Position numbers and translations under genes: made by a program. DNA of 64,000 nt from Flammula alnicola (taxonomy: Eukaryota; Basidiomycota; Agaricomycetes; Agaricales; Strophariaceae). Below, in pieces: positions 33,828-44,952 of this stretch (positions are counted from its first letter, which is position 1; the number at the start of each line of letters is the position of its first letter). Under the pieces are notes generated by a model that was not told the DNA's origin, did no database searches, and was given only the letters and a program-made list of their open reading frames with translations. The stretch covers positions 62,001-126,000 of the forward strand of contig JADNRV010000036.1 in NCBI GenBank assembly GCA_015499995.1. Direction: 5' to 3'.

Positions 33828-34777
33828 ATGACGGTGAAGACACACACCTGGATCTCCCTTTGGTTCTTGATAACTGCTCCAGTTATTGCTTGGGATGTTG
33901 GATACTGCTTTATGCGGTGAGAGATCGCGAATTCTTTTTCTTTGGACAATAATTCTGAGACAATTTATTTGCCACTGGTCCTGCAGACCACGCTCCATGA
34001 AGGTAGAAAGAACTTAGAAAGACGGCCTGCGTTTGCTCAGTATTTTCTAGGGTGGGGACCTTCATTGGATATGGTCACCGTACGCGCTATATCAGGAGGT
34101 AAGTCCCTGGAATGCGAAGGAGCCGTAGCAACGCAGTCTGAAAACTGACATGTTTCTTACCAATAGATTGACTATGTATGTAACCTCAATATCAGCGTCC
34201 GAGCTACTCTTTCCTGAACCTCTCGAACCCCAGGTCTATGGCCTACCTTCCCTTCAAAGTGGAGACGGCTTCACGAATGCCCAATGTTCGTCTTTATTTT
34301 CTATAAGCCTCGTGTGCGCTCTAATTAGTGGCGTTTAACCAGCCCTTCTCAACGTGATAGAAACGCTGCTGAACTTGACCTATCTCTACCTCGCTCACGT
34401 CGCGCAATGGCCTCCTGCAACAGTCGTTGGCTTTTCAGCTGCAGTTATGACACTTTCTAAGACGATCCTATACTGGGCACAAGAATACTACTGCGGATTC
34501 TGCGCTATTGGCCATAACAACGCATGGGATTTATTTACCCTATGGATCATACCGAATGGGTACGTCGTACACCGTCGTTTCCACTGCCCCTTTGCCTCCC
34601 CATTTCAAAATCTTCTCGCATTCTGTGCGTCTTCAAGTAACTGACCGTCTTCCGCTATTCAGGCTATGGATTGTCGTGCCCACTTTTATTGTCGCGCAAT
34701 TTGGGAAGGACCTCGCAGAGGCTGTCAATTTTTCCAGTCGGGCAACTGCCAAAATATCATCGTCAAAGAAGCAGTGA
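33828..34777 (+). CDS. EBP/EXPERA-like four-helix membrane protein
   Basis: Seven exons (33828-33916, 33987-34002, 34051-34098, 34167-34175, 34234-34285, 34343-34559, 34663-34777) sum to 546 nt, an exact 181-codon frame plus stop. The product reads TWISLWFLITAPVIAWDVGY, RPRSMKGGDLHWIWSPYALY, QEIDYVYG, GDGFTNAQSLLNVIETLLNL, VGFSAAVMTLSKTILYWAQE, CAIGHNNAWDLFTLW, IPNGLWIVVPTFIVAQFGKD, and ends KISSSKKQ. The spacing of YWAQEY...GH...W and of NGLWIVVPTFIV resembles emopamil-binding protein (sterol isomerase) and the EXPERA fold, which suggests an ER membrane protein; catalytic equivalence is not claimed. The C-terminal KKQ is compatible with ER retrieval. Exons 2 (16 nt) and 4 (9 nt) are micro-exons but needed for the conserved reading. 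Confidence 0.75.
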
Positions 34778-35911
34778 TTTGCCCATGTCTCGATGATGCT
34801 GGGAAATGTATTTAGGATGGTGATTTGTGACATGTGCTTATATACTTTGCTTCAATAACCAGGGACCAGGAATGAACATTGACCACATATCGAATTGATC
34901 AAGTCGCTGGACGATGATTCGCAGCTAAACGCCGAGTTGGATGGAGGTGTTCAAGTTTGGATCGCTGCTCAATGTAAATTTCAGGTACAATTTGCACATT
35001 GAGCATCTCGCGATATGGCGCGCTGATGGACTGGCGTGATAACACGAACCGATACCTGATGTGTGTACTCGCACGAAAGACCGAGAAGTTTCTCATGCCA
35101 ACGTCAACTTTCTATTGATATAGTTATAGATTTCGGCGAAGCTCTTGCTCTGGGAAACGCCTCTGGATCGCCTCTGGATCGTGTCATGTTCTTGGAGCTG
35201 TGACTATGGCAGCGTATCCCCTGCCTACGCGTCTATCATCACGGTGATGCAGAGAAAACGCCTTTGTCGTCCACGAAGACACCTCGCACGGAATGGGGCA
35301 CATCAGTTATTCCGTATCAACGTCCCGTCTTTTCAGCCGTCCTAGAGCTCGGCTTCTCTGATACGAGATTTCTGTTCTTCCAGGAAAAGGTGCGACTGGC
35401 TGCGACTGGATATTCTCTTTCCGAGGTGCGCCCGTTCCCCATCCTGGTTTCAGATCACTGACGGCGTCTACTCACCTATAGAGTTCGGTGAGAGCCCCAG
35501 CTCAAGAACTATGATAATCACCTCAACAGATGCATTTGGTGGTCCTATCAATAACACTCGGTAATTATCTGATTTTGTGTGAGCCCACACGCAGGCTGAA
35601 CAGAACCTCTCATCAAAACTCCATCTTAAAAATAGGCTTACCCTGTCCCGTTCGATGTAATGTTGGCTGTGGAGGCGAAGTGATTCCATGCAATCCTTGG
35701 AGTTGGGTTCGCGAATACGCAGCCTTCGACGCCAACGACTCTAGCCCCGCGTGTGGTGCGAGTCGGTTACTCATTGAGATCAGTTTCAGCAATTTCAGCC
35801 TTATTCATCATGGGGATACCAGGGGAGTGCGGAGTCGGGTAGGGGACGGGCAGGTATGTTGGAATGATTGGTAATCCATATGGTCAGTGACGGACGCGTT
35901 AGGTTACATAG
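34778..35911. other. Intergenic with unexplained coding-like fragments
   Basis: Plus-strand pieces such as VIDFGEALALGNASGSPLD (near 35125) and a Cys-rich reading CPVRCNVGCGGEVIPC (near 35640) lie between plausible splice signals at 35430-35610. I could not assemble or name a gene. It may be a decayed gene or an uncharacterised one. Confidence 0.3.
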
Positions 35912-36843
35912 GTATGACTGACCAACTTCCAAGCACATTTATTCCCACACTGGCCCCGCGCGCGCGCCGCACCTCTAACTCAGAAATTCATGGCCTCCCG
36001 TTCCAGAGCTCATCCCCTTGCTTGTTATACCTCACAACTAGTATATAATTACTGCAATATACTTGCTCTTTTGTCAAATTTCTGATTGACAACCTACATA
36101 TATCCAGCTGACACAAGACTTAGAAATTCATTCATGCTTGGTTGGCTCGAAGCAGATCTAAATCGAAGGTCCTCGTAACTTGCTATAACTAAATCATTCT
36201 TATGCTTCCATGTGTCTGCTCTCTTGGTGGCATTTTGGAGGGTTCCTGAGTCGAAATTCAGCTGAAAGTCTATGAAGCTTGACTTTGCTAGTACTGAAAA
36301 GCACACCCCATGTCAAGTTTTAATAAATACTTTATATTTACTATACTGTAGAGTTAATCAGTGGCTTTCTATGATATGAAATTTAGGTATAGGCACATTT
36401 GCCTCTCGAATTACTAGATGAAGTATGCAAGTTCTAGCGAGAGAGAGGCCCTGAGGCCGATATTTGCCTTCATTGTAGATATAATTATTGACATGTTATG
36501 TAGATAATAAAGTTAGAGTGCTTAAACCTTCTGCTTTCCTCACATTTGAGCTCGAATTCAAGCCCACCAACTCGATAATAAGCAGTCTTCGGCAGCACGG
36601 CCCGTCACCTCCGGGAAAACAGAAATATACCATCGGTGGTAGCTTTCACAGTTGGGCAGTGCTAGTCCGGCTAATGACCCCCTTGCAGTATTATGTATCC
36701 GTATTTTATTCCAATGAAGAGCCGTCAAGATAGTTACTTAGTAGCTACAGTAGCTACCTGAATTAGTCCCAATTTTGAGGTGCCGCGCGCGCAGAGACTG
36801 ATGGCGCGGGCGCGGGAATAAATGTGCATTTGGTCAGTCATAC
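35912..36843. mobile_element. Non-autonomous element with ~70 bp GC-rich-cored inverted ends
   Basis: The segment begins GTATGACTGACCAA, then GCACATTTATTCCC, a CpG/GCGCGCG run and GCACCTC. The same series recurs in inverted orientation at the other end, closing with TTGGTCAGTCATAC at 36843. The arms are about 70 bp with mismatches and a variable GC run. The ~790 bp interior is AT-rich and holds no convincing ORF, so this looks like a MITE or a deletion derivative of a DNA transposon. No clear target duplication was seen. It lies ~95 bp upstream of a membrane-protein gene start and so sits in that promoter. Confidence 0.55.
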
Positions 36844-36938
36844 GTTAGGTGGCTGTTGTATGGATAGAAGAGGGAATGCGTACTTATAGCTGAACCATCC
36901 AAGGTACGATTGGCCTTTCCCCTTCCATCCGCGCCGCC

Positions 36939-38247
36939 ATGGCCACTGTGGTCAACGGCACCGTCCAACTTTCCGTCAACGACATCCCGACGCCTCTTAT
37001 TTTCTTTTCTCCTCGCCTTGCATATCAGATTAGTGTAGCAACATACATTCATACCGGATCGACCGCTGTGAGTTTCACTGCTCGTTTGTTTCTCGGGTCA
37101 AGAAATATTAATTGTGGGTCCATAGGTGTTAATATGGGATATAATCGATAACCTGGGAAACGACTTCAAACTCTTGTACTCTTATAAAATAAGACTGCCT
37201 ACTGTGTTATACTTCACGACTAGGTGAGTGAGAGGGTTGCTTTTCCGAAGTAGCTTTAACTCAATGCCGTTTGCCTGCAGAATTTCTTTGCTGGTGTGCT
37301 GCCTCGGCAAGGCGGTGCTTCTCAGTTCGTTTCCGCTATTTATTAGCCAAGGTGTCGTAATTTTGACCTATTCTCTGAACTAGCTATACCTGTCGATGAC
37401 TGCTCCAAACTAGAGAACACGCTCAACGCATTTCTAATTATCTATGCGATCACCACAACGGCGCTCTTCTATCTTCGCATGTGCGCAGTGTATGCCATGA
37501 ACAAGTACATCGTCACTTTCTTCAGCGCCGTGTGGCTCGCCACTGCCGGGATGATCTCGACCTTCGCCAAGACGTTCTCTGCCGCACACGTCGGGCCAAC
37601 GCGGTTCTGCGGCGAGAGTGTTAAAGGTAATCTACTTGGGCCGACTTCACTCGTGCTCGTCGCGAATGACGGGCTCGTTTACTTTGCTATCGCCTACCGA
37701 ATCATCCAAATGTTCCCCAGCGGGTCAGACACCTTGCAGGCCAGATTTAATTTACTGGCCTTTGGGAGGTCGTTACCGCTTTTATCGAAGGCTCTGATAA
37801 AGGGACAGTCAGCTGTACTTTCTGTGAGTCACCATTCTTGGTAAGTGCATCCGCTTGGATGAGCTGATAGAGACTTTCTGCAACAGGGCCATCTTGGCCA
37901 CAAAAACGTTGTTAGGCATTTGTGCCTTTGCCTTCGACGAACCAATAAACGCGATGTTCATAATCGCTCATCTCGTATTGGTCAACATCCTGTCTTGTCG
38001 GGTATTCCGGAATATCAAGATGGGCGTGGGGATGGGCGATGGGGTCAGCAACGCCATGAGCGGGTTGGTTTTTGCCCGCACGGAAAGGACAATGAATACA
38101 CATACAGATGCGCCTTCGCTTCAAGTTGTACGATCGGCCTCCAGAAGTGAGGCGGTCTTTGACCTACATTTGGTCCTCCCTTCTCCGAGCACTTCTAGTT
38201 CTGATCAGGAGAAGGGAGAAGCTGGTGGTATTTCTCAAAATACATAG
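36939..38247 (+). CDS. Multi-pass membrane protein, agaricomycete-specific family (copy A)
   Basis: Starts MATVVNGTVQLSVNDIPTP. Exons give VATYIHTGSTA, VLIWDIIDNLGNDFKLLYSY, KIRLPTVLYFTTR, ISLLVCCLGKAVLL, IPVDDCSKLENTLNAFLIIY, AITTTALFYLRMCAVYAMNK, YIVTFFSAVWLATAGMIS, TRFCGESVKGNLLGPTS, a further helix, AILATKTLLGICAFAFDEP, MFIIAHLVLVNILSCRVFRN, and a polar tail ending KGEAGGISQNT. About six to seven helices are present. The 'WDI-NNL-NDF-LL' region is the family signature I recall from many Agaricomycete paralogues without known function. A full-length paralogue lies on the opposite strand at 43660-44952 with the same exon layout. The last intron was placed at the GTAAGT donor after HHSW to keep frame. 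Confidence 0.75.
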
Positions 38248-39377
38248 AAGGACCCATACTACTGTCACTGCCATATGGTAGTAGTAGTCTGCATAGTGTA
38301 GAATAGAACACAAGACTATAATAATGATAATATATGCCCCATAGTGTCATAACTATCGGTCGGATATGGCCAAGGGGTATGCAAATTTTTTTCCAGATAT
38401 ACGAGGTACTTTTATTTGGATAAGGGTTTGTTAACCCTCCCCCCCCCTTAGCCATTCCAGAAAAGGAAATAAGTTGTCACGTGCCTGATCAGACCTTCCT
38501 AACTAAGACTGATCTGCTACCTAACCGTGTTCGGGCCGATCTGACTGCTGACATAATGTGTCCAAATCTGGACACATTCTTGCTGTTGAGCCACAGGCAG
38601 CTCATGTGGGCCGTAAATTCATGGAAACAGTGTATAATACTTTGCAGGAACCCTCTAGATGTGTTATTCTGCCAAAAATGTACTTCAAATTTTTATTTGG
38701 ATAAGCCATGACGGGACCCCCCCCCTCCCTAGGCTGTATGCCGGCAATTGCCGGTGCACACCCCTTGGATATGGCCGCGTCAGCTGATGGTACAAAGGCG
38801 ACAACGGGCCATAATTTTAATAAATCGTGCTATGTAGCAGGAGTGGCCGATGAGCAGAGGTCACAGTTGTGGTTAGGGCAAGAGTAATACTATAGTAATA
38901 GGTTTCTACAGATTTGTATTAGTAACTGATAAGATAATAGTAACTGATAAGATAAGATTACTATCAATTTCAAGTCCGATGGACCGATACGAGCCGATAT
39001 GTCCAGCAGGACTATATGTCGCATTCGAAACCGTTATCCCTGAATATTCCTGAATCCTCAGTAACGAACTCTATGGTATCCCCCCTCTTCCATGTTTTCT
39101 GGTGGATTCTTTACAAGACAATATGAACGCCCTTTGAAGCTTTCCAACTGCCAACCAGTCTACGGAGCAAGATCTAAACACACGGTTGAACTTGGAAGCA
39201 ACATCGCCTAAAGAGCCCATGCCGGATGGGTCTATCGGTCTTTGGTCTTGCCCCAACTTCCGGCCAAACTGAACGACTCTCTCTCAGGTGCCGGCAGTCC
39301 ATATCTTGCGCCATTTGTACGGCAATGCTTTAAGACTCGCCTGAGCTCACACTTCCTTCCCGAAAACCACAACTACC
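38248..39377. other. Intergenic with short direct repeats and C-runs
   Basis: TTTTATTTGGATAAG, followed a few bases later by a run of 7-10 C, occurs near 38410 and again near 38690. AGTAACTGATAAGATA is tandemly doubled near 38920-38960. No gene seen. Confidence 0.5.
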
Positions 39378-40436
39378 ATGGGCAAATTCTACACGGAGAT
39401 CCCTTCGTTCCTCTTTCCATGGATCCAGCAGCAAAAGATGTTCTGGGTTGCGACAGCGCCGCTGAGCTCGGACGGGCACGTCAATGTGTCGCCCAAGGGG
39501 TTCGAAGGTACATTTAACATCGTGAATGAGAAGAAGGTTTGGTATGAAGATATGAGTGGAAGTGGTGCGTTCCATGAGTTGTCGTATGCCACTTATACTT
39601 CTGACACATCCCCCCGATCTACTTAGGAGTGGAAACAATCTCACATGTGCGAGAGAACGGGAGGATGACAATCATGTTCTGTGCGTTCGAGGGTCCGCCA
39701 CGGATTGTGAGGCTCTTCGGCACTGGTGCGTTTAATATTGGTTTCTCGCATGTTTTTGCTAAGGAGCGGTCATGTGTAGGCACAGTTCATGAATTCGACA
39801 CCCCGGAATATAATGCTCTCATTCCGTTGGAAAAGCGGCAGCCGGGATCGCGCTCCATCATCATGTTGGACATTCACAAAGTCGGCTCAGTAAGGCTACA
39901 TGACTATATCGTATTGATCATTATTGATGGACATATTTGCGCGCCAGTCGTGCGGTTACTCCATCCCTTTCTACACCTTCAAAGCCCACCGTATGAAGCT
40001 CCACAATATGGCGGCAAACAAAGAAAGAGAGGATATCAAGGCAGAGACGTGTTCTCCCAGCAACGTCTCTTCTACCGACACAGATACGAGCGCTACTTCC
40101 AGCGCTGGCGGTCCAGCGAACGCTCTCACAGAGCCTCCGCTTCCAGAGAAGGGCCTGAAGCACTACTGGAAAGCCAATAACGTCAAGAGCATCGACGGGC
40201 TACCTGGGCTTCAGAGCGCGTTTACTTCGACCAAGACGTTTGATGAGAACGTTGCGCGCAGAGATTGGGGCAAGGATGATGAGCGGTTTGCTACGGACGT
40301 CAAGCAGCGACGGGTGCCCGGAATTGCGAGGTGGGTGGACATGAAGCTTCTTGTTGGGTTTGTATTGGGTATGTTAGTTTCGGGTCTGTGGGTCAATTTG
40401 GTCGGCAGTATGGGGCTTAAAGTGAGAGCTTGGTGA
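39378..40436 (+). CDS. Pyridoxamine 5'-phosphate oxidase-fold protein with C-terminal membrane anchor
   Basis: Starts MGKFYTEIPSFLFPWIQQQK and continues MFWVATAPLSSDGHVNVSPK, then FEGTFNIVNEKKVWYEDMSG. After the first intron it reads VETISHVRENGRMTIMFCAF and EGPPRIVRLFGTG, and after the second TVHEFDTPEYNALIPLEKRQ, PGSRSIIMLDIHKVGS, SCGYSIPFYTFKAHRM. This is the split-barrel FMN-binding fold of fungal PNPOx-like proteins, whose substrate is generally not known. A Ser/Thr-rich spacer follows, then a helix-like stretch, and finally a hydrophobic segment MKLLVGFVLGMLVSGLWVNL near the end, an apparent single C-terminal transmembrane anchor. Three introns restore frame. Cytosolic catalytic part with membrane tethering is an inference. 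Confidence 0.8.
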
Positions 40437-41073
40437 GAAAGGTATATATACGGAGAGGAGGGTTCTCGAGGTGCGTATATACCGCGAAGTTCTTGTCCGT
40501 CCGTCTTTCCGGCTCTTACGTTCACCCTCTTCTAGCATTGTACTTCTTGGTTATCGTTCGCTTTATTCCCAACGTGATCATTTCTCAAATCCGTCCCGGT
40601 GCGATGAGCAAAATACCGTGTTGCACATGCTTGATCTTTTTCCTCTTCCCTCCTCACCACTCCACCCCGTTGCTTCTAATATTAACCAAAGCTCAGCACA
40701 TATTTTTTTTCCTTTTGCGTCGTTATTCCTGACATGCTGATTCAACTTCCGATAAGCGGTCTGAGCAATCATCGCCCATCTATTCCCATGACTTGGATGC
40801 ACATCGAAAAATAAACAAAAATAGCGCGAAATAGCGGGAAGAGCGTAAAAATAATCCCCCTTTACGAGTCGGAACCCTTCGCTCTTATCGCTGCCATATG
40901 GCCTTTTTTCTCTCTTCTTGCGTGCCATTCGGTAGGCTGTTTTTTAATTTGTCTCGTGCGCTATATATGCCGGGCGAGGCAGAGGGACGTCCTGCATTCC
41001 TTTGACTCGTTGCTTCGGAGCTAAGGGACAAGGAGGGAGACGGTACTGAACTCTCTCTCTCTGAAAACTCGAC
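40437..41073. other. Promoter region of the serine carboxypeptidase gene
   Basis: About 640 bp, rich in pyrimidine runs (CT-rich tracts near 40620-40730 and 41050). No gene seen; minus-strand ORFs here are shadows. Confidence 0.5.
40962..40968 (+). promoter_or_regulatory. TATA-like element before carboxypeptidase gene
   Basis: TATATAT lies about 105 bp upstream of the ATG at 41074, with CT-rich sequence between, a common fungal core-promoter layout. Sequence match only. Confidence 0.35.
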
Positions 41074-43293
41074 ATGGGACGCATCATGCAAGTGTTGGCA
41101 TCGCTTTTGGCTGTTACGTGCTACTCCTACTCTCTTTTGCCACTCGTGCATGCGACACCACTTGTAGACGTGGCTGGAGCGGCATCCCCGCCTGTCCTGA
41201 ACCGCTTCACATCGACGGCCAACCCAGGTGCGTCTTTGCGGTTCGTGACGGATTCGGGCATATGTGAGACGACGCCGGGGGTCCACCAGATCTCGGGGTA
41301 TATCGATGTCGGAATGAATATGTCGATGGTATGGTTATGATATCGATTCTTTGCGTTCCTTGATGTTTAGATAACTTTTTATTTTTTATTTATCTTACAG
41401 TGGTTTTGGTTCTTCGAATCGCGGACGTCTCCTGAGACGGCGCCGTTTACCCTTTGGTACGTATGCTCTTCTACCGACCGTCTCCTGCTGGTGGGGATGC
41501 TGATACAAGTGACACTACACGATCAGGTTAAATGGAGGCCCTGGCTGTTCTTCTATGATTGGGTTGTTCCAAGAAAATGGACCTTGTCATGTCAACCCTG
41601 ACGGTGCTACGACTGTTCTCAATCCATTCAGGTATCGAACCATAATTTTGATTATCCTCATTTGTTAACGACATCAACAGCTGGAATAACATCAGTAATG
41701 GTGAATAAAGTCCATGGTGCACTTGTATCCTCTCAAGTAATAACGTCATTACAGTGATATATATCGATCAGCCCATTGGCACAGGGTTCTCTTTCGGCAA
41801 TGATACCGTCAACAGCACCGAGTCAGCCTCTCCGTTCGTGTGGCAAGCGTTCCAAGTTCTCTTTGAGAGCCAACAATTCGCGAAATTCCAGAGCAGAGAG
41901 TTTATATTTGCGACTGAAAGCTATGGGGGCCATTATGGGCCTGCATTCGTTACTTTCTTCGATCAGCAAAACGCCCTCATCGATAAAGGTGAAATCAAGG
42001 GGGAGAAAATAACAGTTAGTGCTCTCATGATCAACAAGTATGTTTGTGTCTCTTTATGGTACATATATCTGTTAGGTGAATTGACACGCCTTTCGCAGCG
42101 GCTGGTACGATCCGCTTATCCAGAACCAGGCATACGTCGACTTCGCAACCAACGCTCCGGGATATGGCCAGCTCCAACCTGACGACGTCCTCCAGCAGCT
42201 GAACGCGTCGTTCTTTGGTCCAGGAGGGTGCAAAGACCAAGAGGAGGCGTGCTTCGCTGCTGGAACCGGCCCTGAGTCTGATAAGATATGTGGGACGGCA
42301 GACAATTTCTGTGTAAGTCCTGCTTGCTTTTATCCTGAATATCAATAAATGAACTCTGCATGTGGACAGATCGACAACGTATTCGTGCCGGCGGTAGGCG
42401 ACCGCGACTCGGATGACCTGCGCCAGAACTCTTCGGCGCTCTTCCCTCCGGAGTTTTATCTCGACTTCTTGCGTCTGGCGTCGATAAAGACCCAGATCGG
42501 CGCCGAGTCGACCTATCGTGAATGCGCCAACGCGCCCTTCAATCTTTTCACGAAGACGGGTGATGTGCGTGGTTTAGTTTCTCTCTCCCCCTTGTGTTTG
42601 AATAGAAGAGGTTATGTGACTTGGCGTGTATAGGATGCAAGGACCCTGCTTCCTCAGCTTGCAGCGTTAGCGAATTCTGGTCTTAAGATGCTAATCTGGG
42701 TGCGTGCATCTTATTTATCGCAGTTATCGTTTGCGATCTAAATAATTTTACAGGCAGGAGATGCAGATATCAAGTTAGTTCCTTCTGTCTCTCTCTGCTC
42801 ATTGCACTTTTCTTGACTAACATAAAACTTTGTCTTGCAGTTGTAACTGGCTCGGCGGACATGCCTCTGTATTGGCCATGGACTGGTTTGGAAAAGAGCG
42901 CCTGGCAAAGACACCTTTCACCAACATGACGATTGATGGAGAAGCCGTTGCGGCGATACAGAATGTGGACAATTTCTCCTTTGCGTGAGTATTGTCATTT
43001 CTTCCGAGCTTCAGGCTATGTATTCTTCAGTGTGGTGTTATCATTCCTCCGCTATAAACTCATGTGTGCAGCGACTGACATCGTCAAAATTTGCTCTTAT
43101 TACAGACGGGTATATCAATCCGGACACGAAGTGGTGCGTTTCGTTTCATATGTTTTCTGCCGTTTCGTTGCACTCACACAAGCGAACGCCTATTTTGATA
43201 TGATAGCCTGCTTTCCAACCACAAGCTGCGTTCGAGATATTCAAGCAGATCGTCAATATGGAACAGCTGCATTCAGTCAGGGTGCGGGGATGA
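41074..43293 (+). CDS. Secreted serine carboxypeptidase (peptidase family S10)
   Basis: S10 enzymes remove C-terminal residues at acidic pH in vacuoles or outside the cell. The N-terminus [20 protein letters not shown] and the next hydrophobic residues form a signal peptide. Then come [38 protein letters not shown], and the oxyanion-region motif [35 protein letters not shown] follows, then the nucleophile motif [11 protein letters not shown] (Ser in ESYGG). The catalytic Asp is in the split reading AGDADI|NCNW, and the catalytic His in [13 protein letters not shown] near the end. All three triad residues are present. About twelve exons with 50-70 nt introns, including very short ones around AGDADI and SGHEV, join in frame, ending HSVRVRG. 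Several N-glycosylation sites (NNIS, NDTVNST, NMT) fit secretion. It is a complete gene. Confidence 0.92.
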
Positions 43294-43659
43294 AGTTAAT
43301 TTAATCGGTAAACGCGAAACTCAAGCTTAGTTATCGATTACGATGTCTTCGAGCTCTCAAAGCTGTCCACATCCGGATGTTGTATCCTATTCAATATTAC
43401 TCAAAGTTCAGCACTTATATCTTGTGGACCTTGACGTGCTGGCTCGATTTCCGATAATGCAGAATTAAGCTTGACACTAATGACCATGGAGAATGTCGTT
43501 ACAGACCGTCAGATACATACACACAATTGTTAGTTTTGATATTCAGCTTCTGCGTTTCAAAGTCCTCCCACTGTCTCGGATTCGATATAGTTGCCGCCGA
43601 GAGTCACTCAAAGCTGTCTGTTTATACGTTTATACACAACGTACAAGATCTACATAGCC
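43294..43659. other. Convergent 3' spacer
   Basis: About 365 bp between the carboxypeptidase stop and the stop of the minus-strand membrane-protein gene. Nothing recognised. Confidence 0.55.
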
Positions 43660-44952
43660 CTATGACTTTGGGTCTCTCGGGGATGACCGTTTCTCGTTAC
43701 GAGCAGCAGGGAGCCTCTCGCGCGTGGAAGAGTGTGTAGAGAGGTTTGCATTACCGTATTGAAGAGGATCGAGGTCTGGAATGGAGGTTCTTTCGCCAGT
43801 GCTCCTCGCGAAAGATGGGTGGGCTCCATTCCTCCTAACTGAGAGCTCGAATTCCACTTGCGTAATAGTTGGGAAGTCAGATGACCCAATTCCTTTAATG
43901 TCGCGGTATATGCGACCAGACAATACGTTCGTTAATACCAGGTGGAAGATGATGGGCGCAGTGCTGGTGGGTGGATCAAAAGCCGAAATTGTGAAGACGA
44001 GTACGGCGTTGGTGAGCACGATGATCCTGGGATACATGAGTGAGAAGAAAGCAGGTCATCAAGAGAAGTTCTCACAAGCAATACAATTGCGTATCCAACA
44101 GAACAACTTTCGACAAAACCGGTAATGAGATCCCGAGAAAGAGTGGCGTCGTTTTAACCTTGACAGAGGAATTCGTGCCGATGAACGTGCAGTAGGACTT
44201 GTAAGTGATGGCGAGGTAGACAAGAACAGCATTAACCAGGAGCACATTGGCCGTTGGTCCAAGAAGGTTCCCGTGAACCTTCTCGATGCAATACTGCGTC
44301 GAGCCAATATGCTCGGCCGCGAAGGTCCTGGAAAACGTTGCGGACATTGCGACGGTAGACAGCCACAGCATTCCAAAGAATGCGACGATGTACTTGTTCA
44401 TAGCGTAAAGAGTGCAGATACGGATGTAAAAAAAACACGTCGTGGAGGCCATAAAGACGGCTAGAAGGGAGTTGAGCGCATTTTCGAATTTGGTGCAATT
44501 CTCGACTGGTGCGGCTAGCAAAGAGATTCAGTATGCCCTCCGCAAGAATGAAGATGACAGAACGCACTCAAGAGTACAGTACGACCGAGACCGTAAGCCA
44601 ACAACGATATCCTGCAACATGCTATCTCAATTCTCCGAGGCGATACCAGCCCTTTAATTGAGGATCGCTCACCTGGTAGTGATATAGATACAAGTGGGTA
44701 TTCCGAGCCGGAACGAAGATAGGAGATGGAAGTCGTTCCTAAGGTTGTTGATAATATCCCAAACGAGTACCTATGATTCGTTTTGCACAGTCAATATTAA
44801 TCGGATGCAAAATCCCTAAACCAGCTCACCGATATCGTTCCAAGGTGAATGTAAGTCGCTACAAGGACCTCATGTACAAGGTGAGGCGGCAAAAATATGA
44901 GCGGTGTTGGCACATCAGTGGGTGGGATGGTGGTGTTGGAGACAGTGGCCAT
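43660..44952 (-). CDS. Multi-pass membrane protein, agaricomycete-specific family (copy B)
   Basis: Inverted paralogue of the gene at 36939-38247 and apparently intact. It starts MATVSNTTIPPTDVPTPLIF at 44952 and continues VATYIHLGTIS, VLVWDIINNLRNDFHLLSSF, RLGIPTCIYITTR, ISLLAYGLGRTVLL, APVENCTKFENALNSLLAVF, STTCFFYIRICTLYAMNKYI, VAFFGMLWLSTVAMS, STQYCIEKVHGNLLGPT, a helix, and SLPVLSKVVLLDTQLYC. The last exon reads IIVLTNAVLVFTISAFDPPT, IIFHLVLTNVLSGRIYRDIK and ends RSSPRDPKS. Introns sit at the same places as in copy A, which supports both models. The C-terminal tail is polar and diverged. Function unknown. Confidence 0.75.

Noticed and set aside
36939..38247. DUF6533 family label
   Set aside because: The protein is similar in topology and taxonomic range, but its signature region differs from the DUF6533 N-terminus I remember, so no domain name is given.
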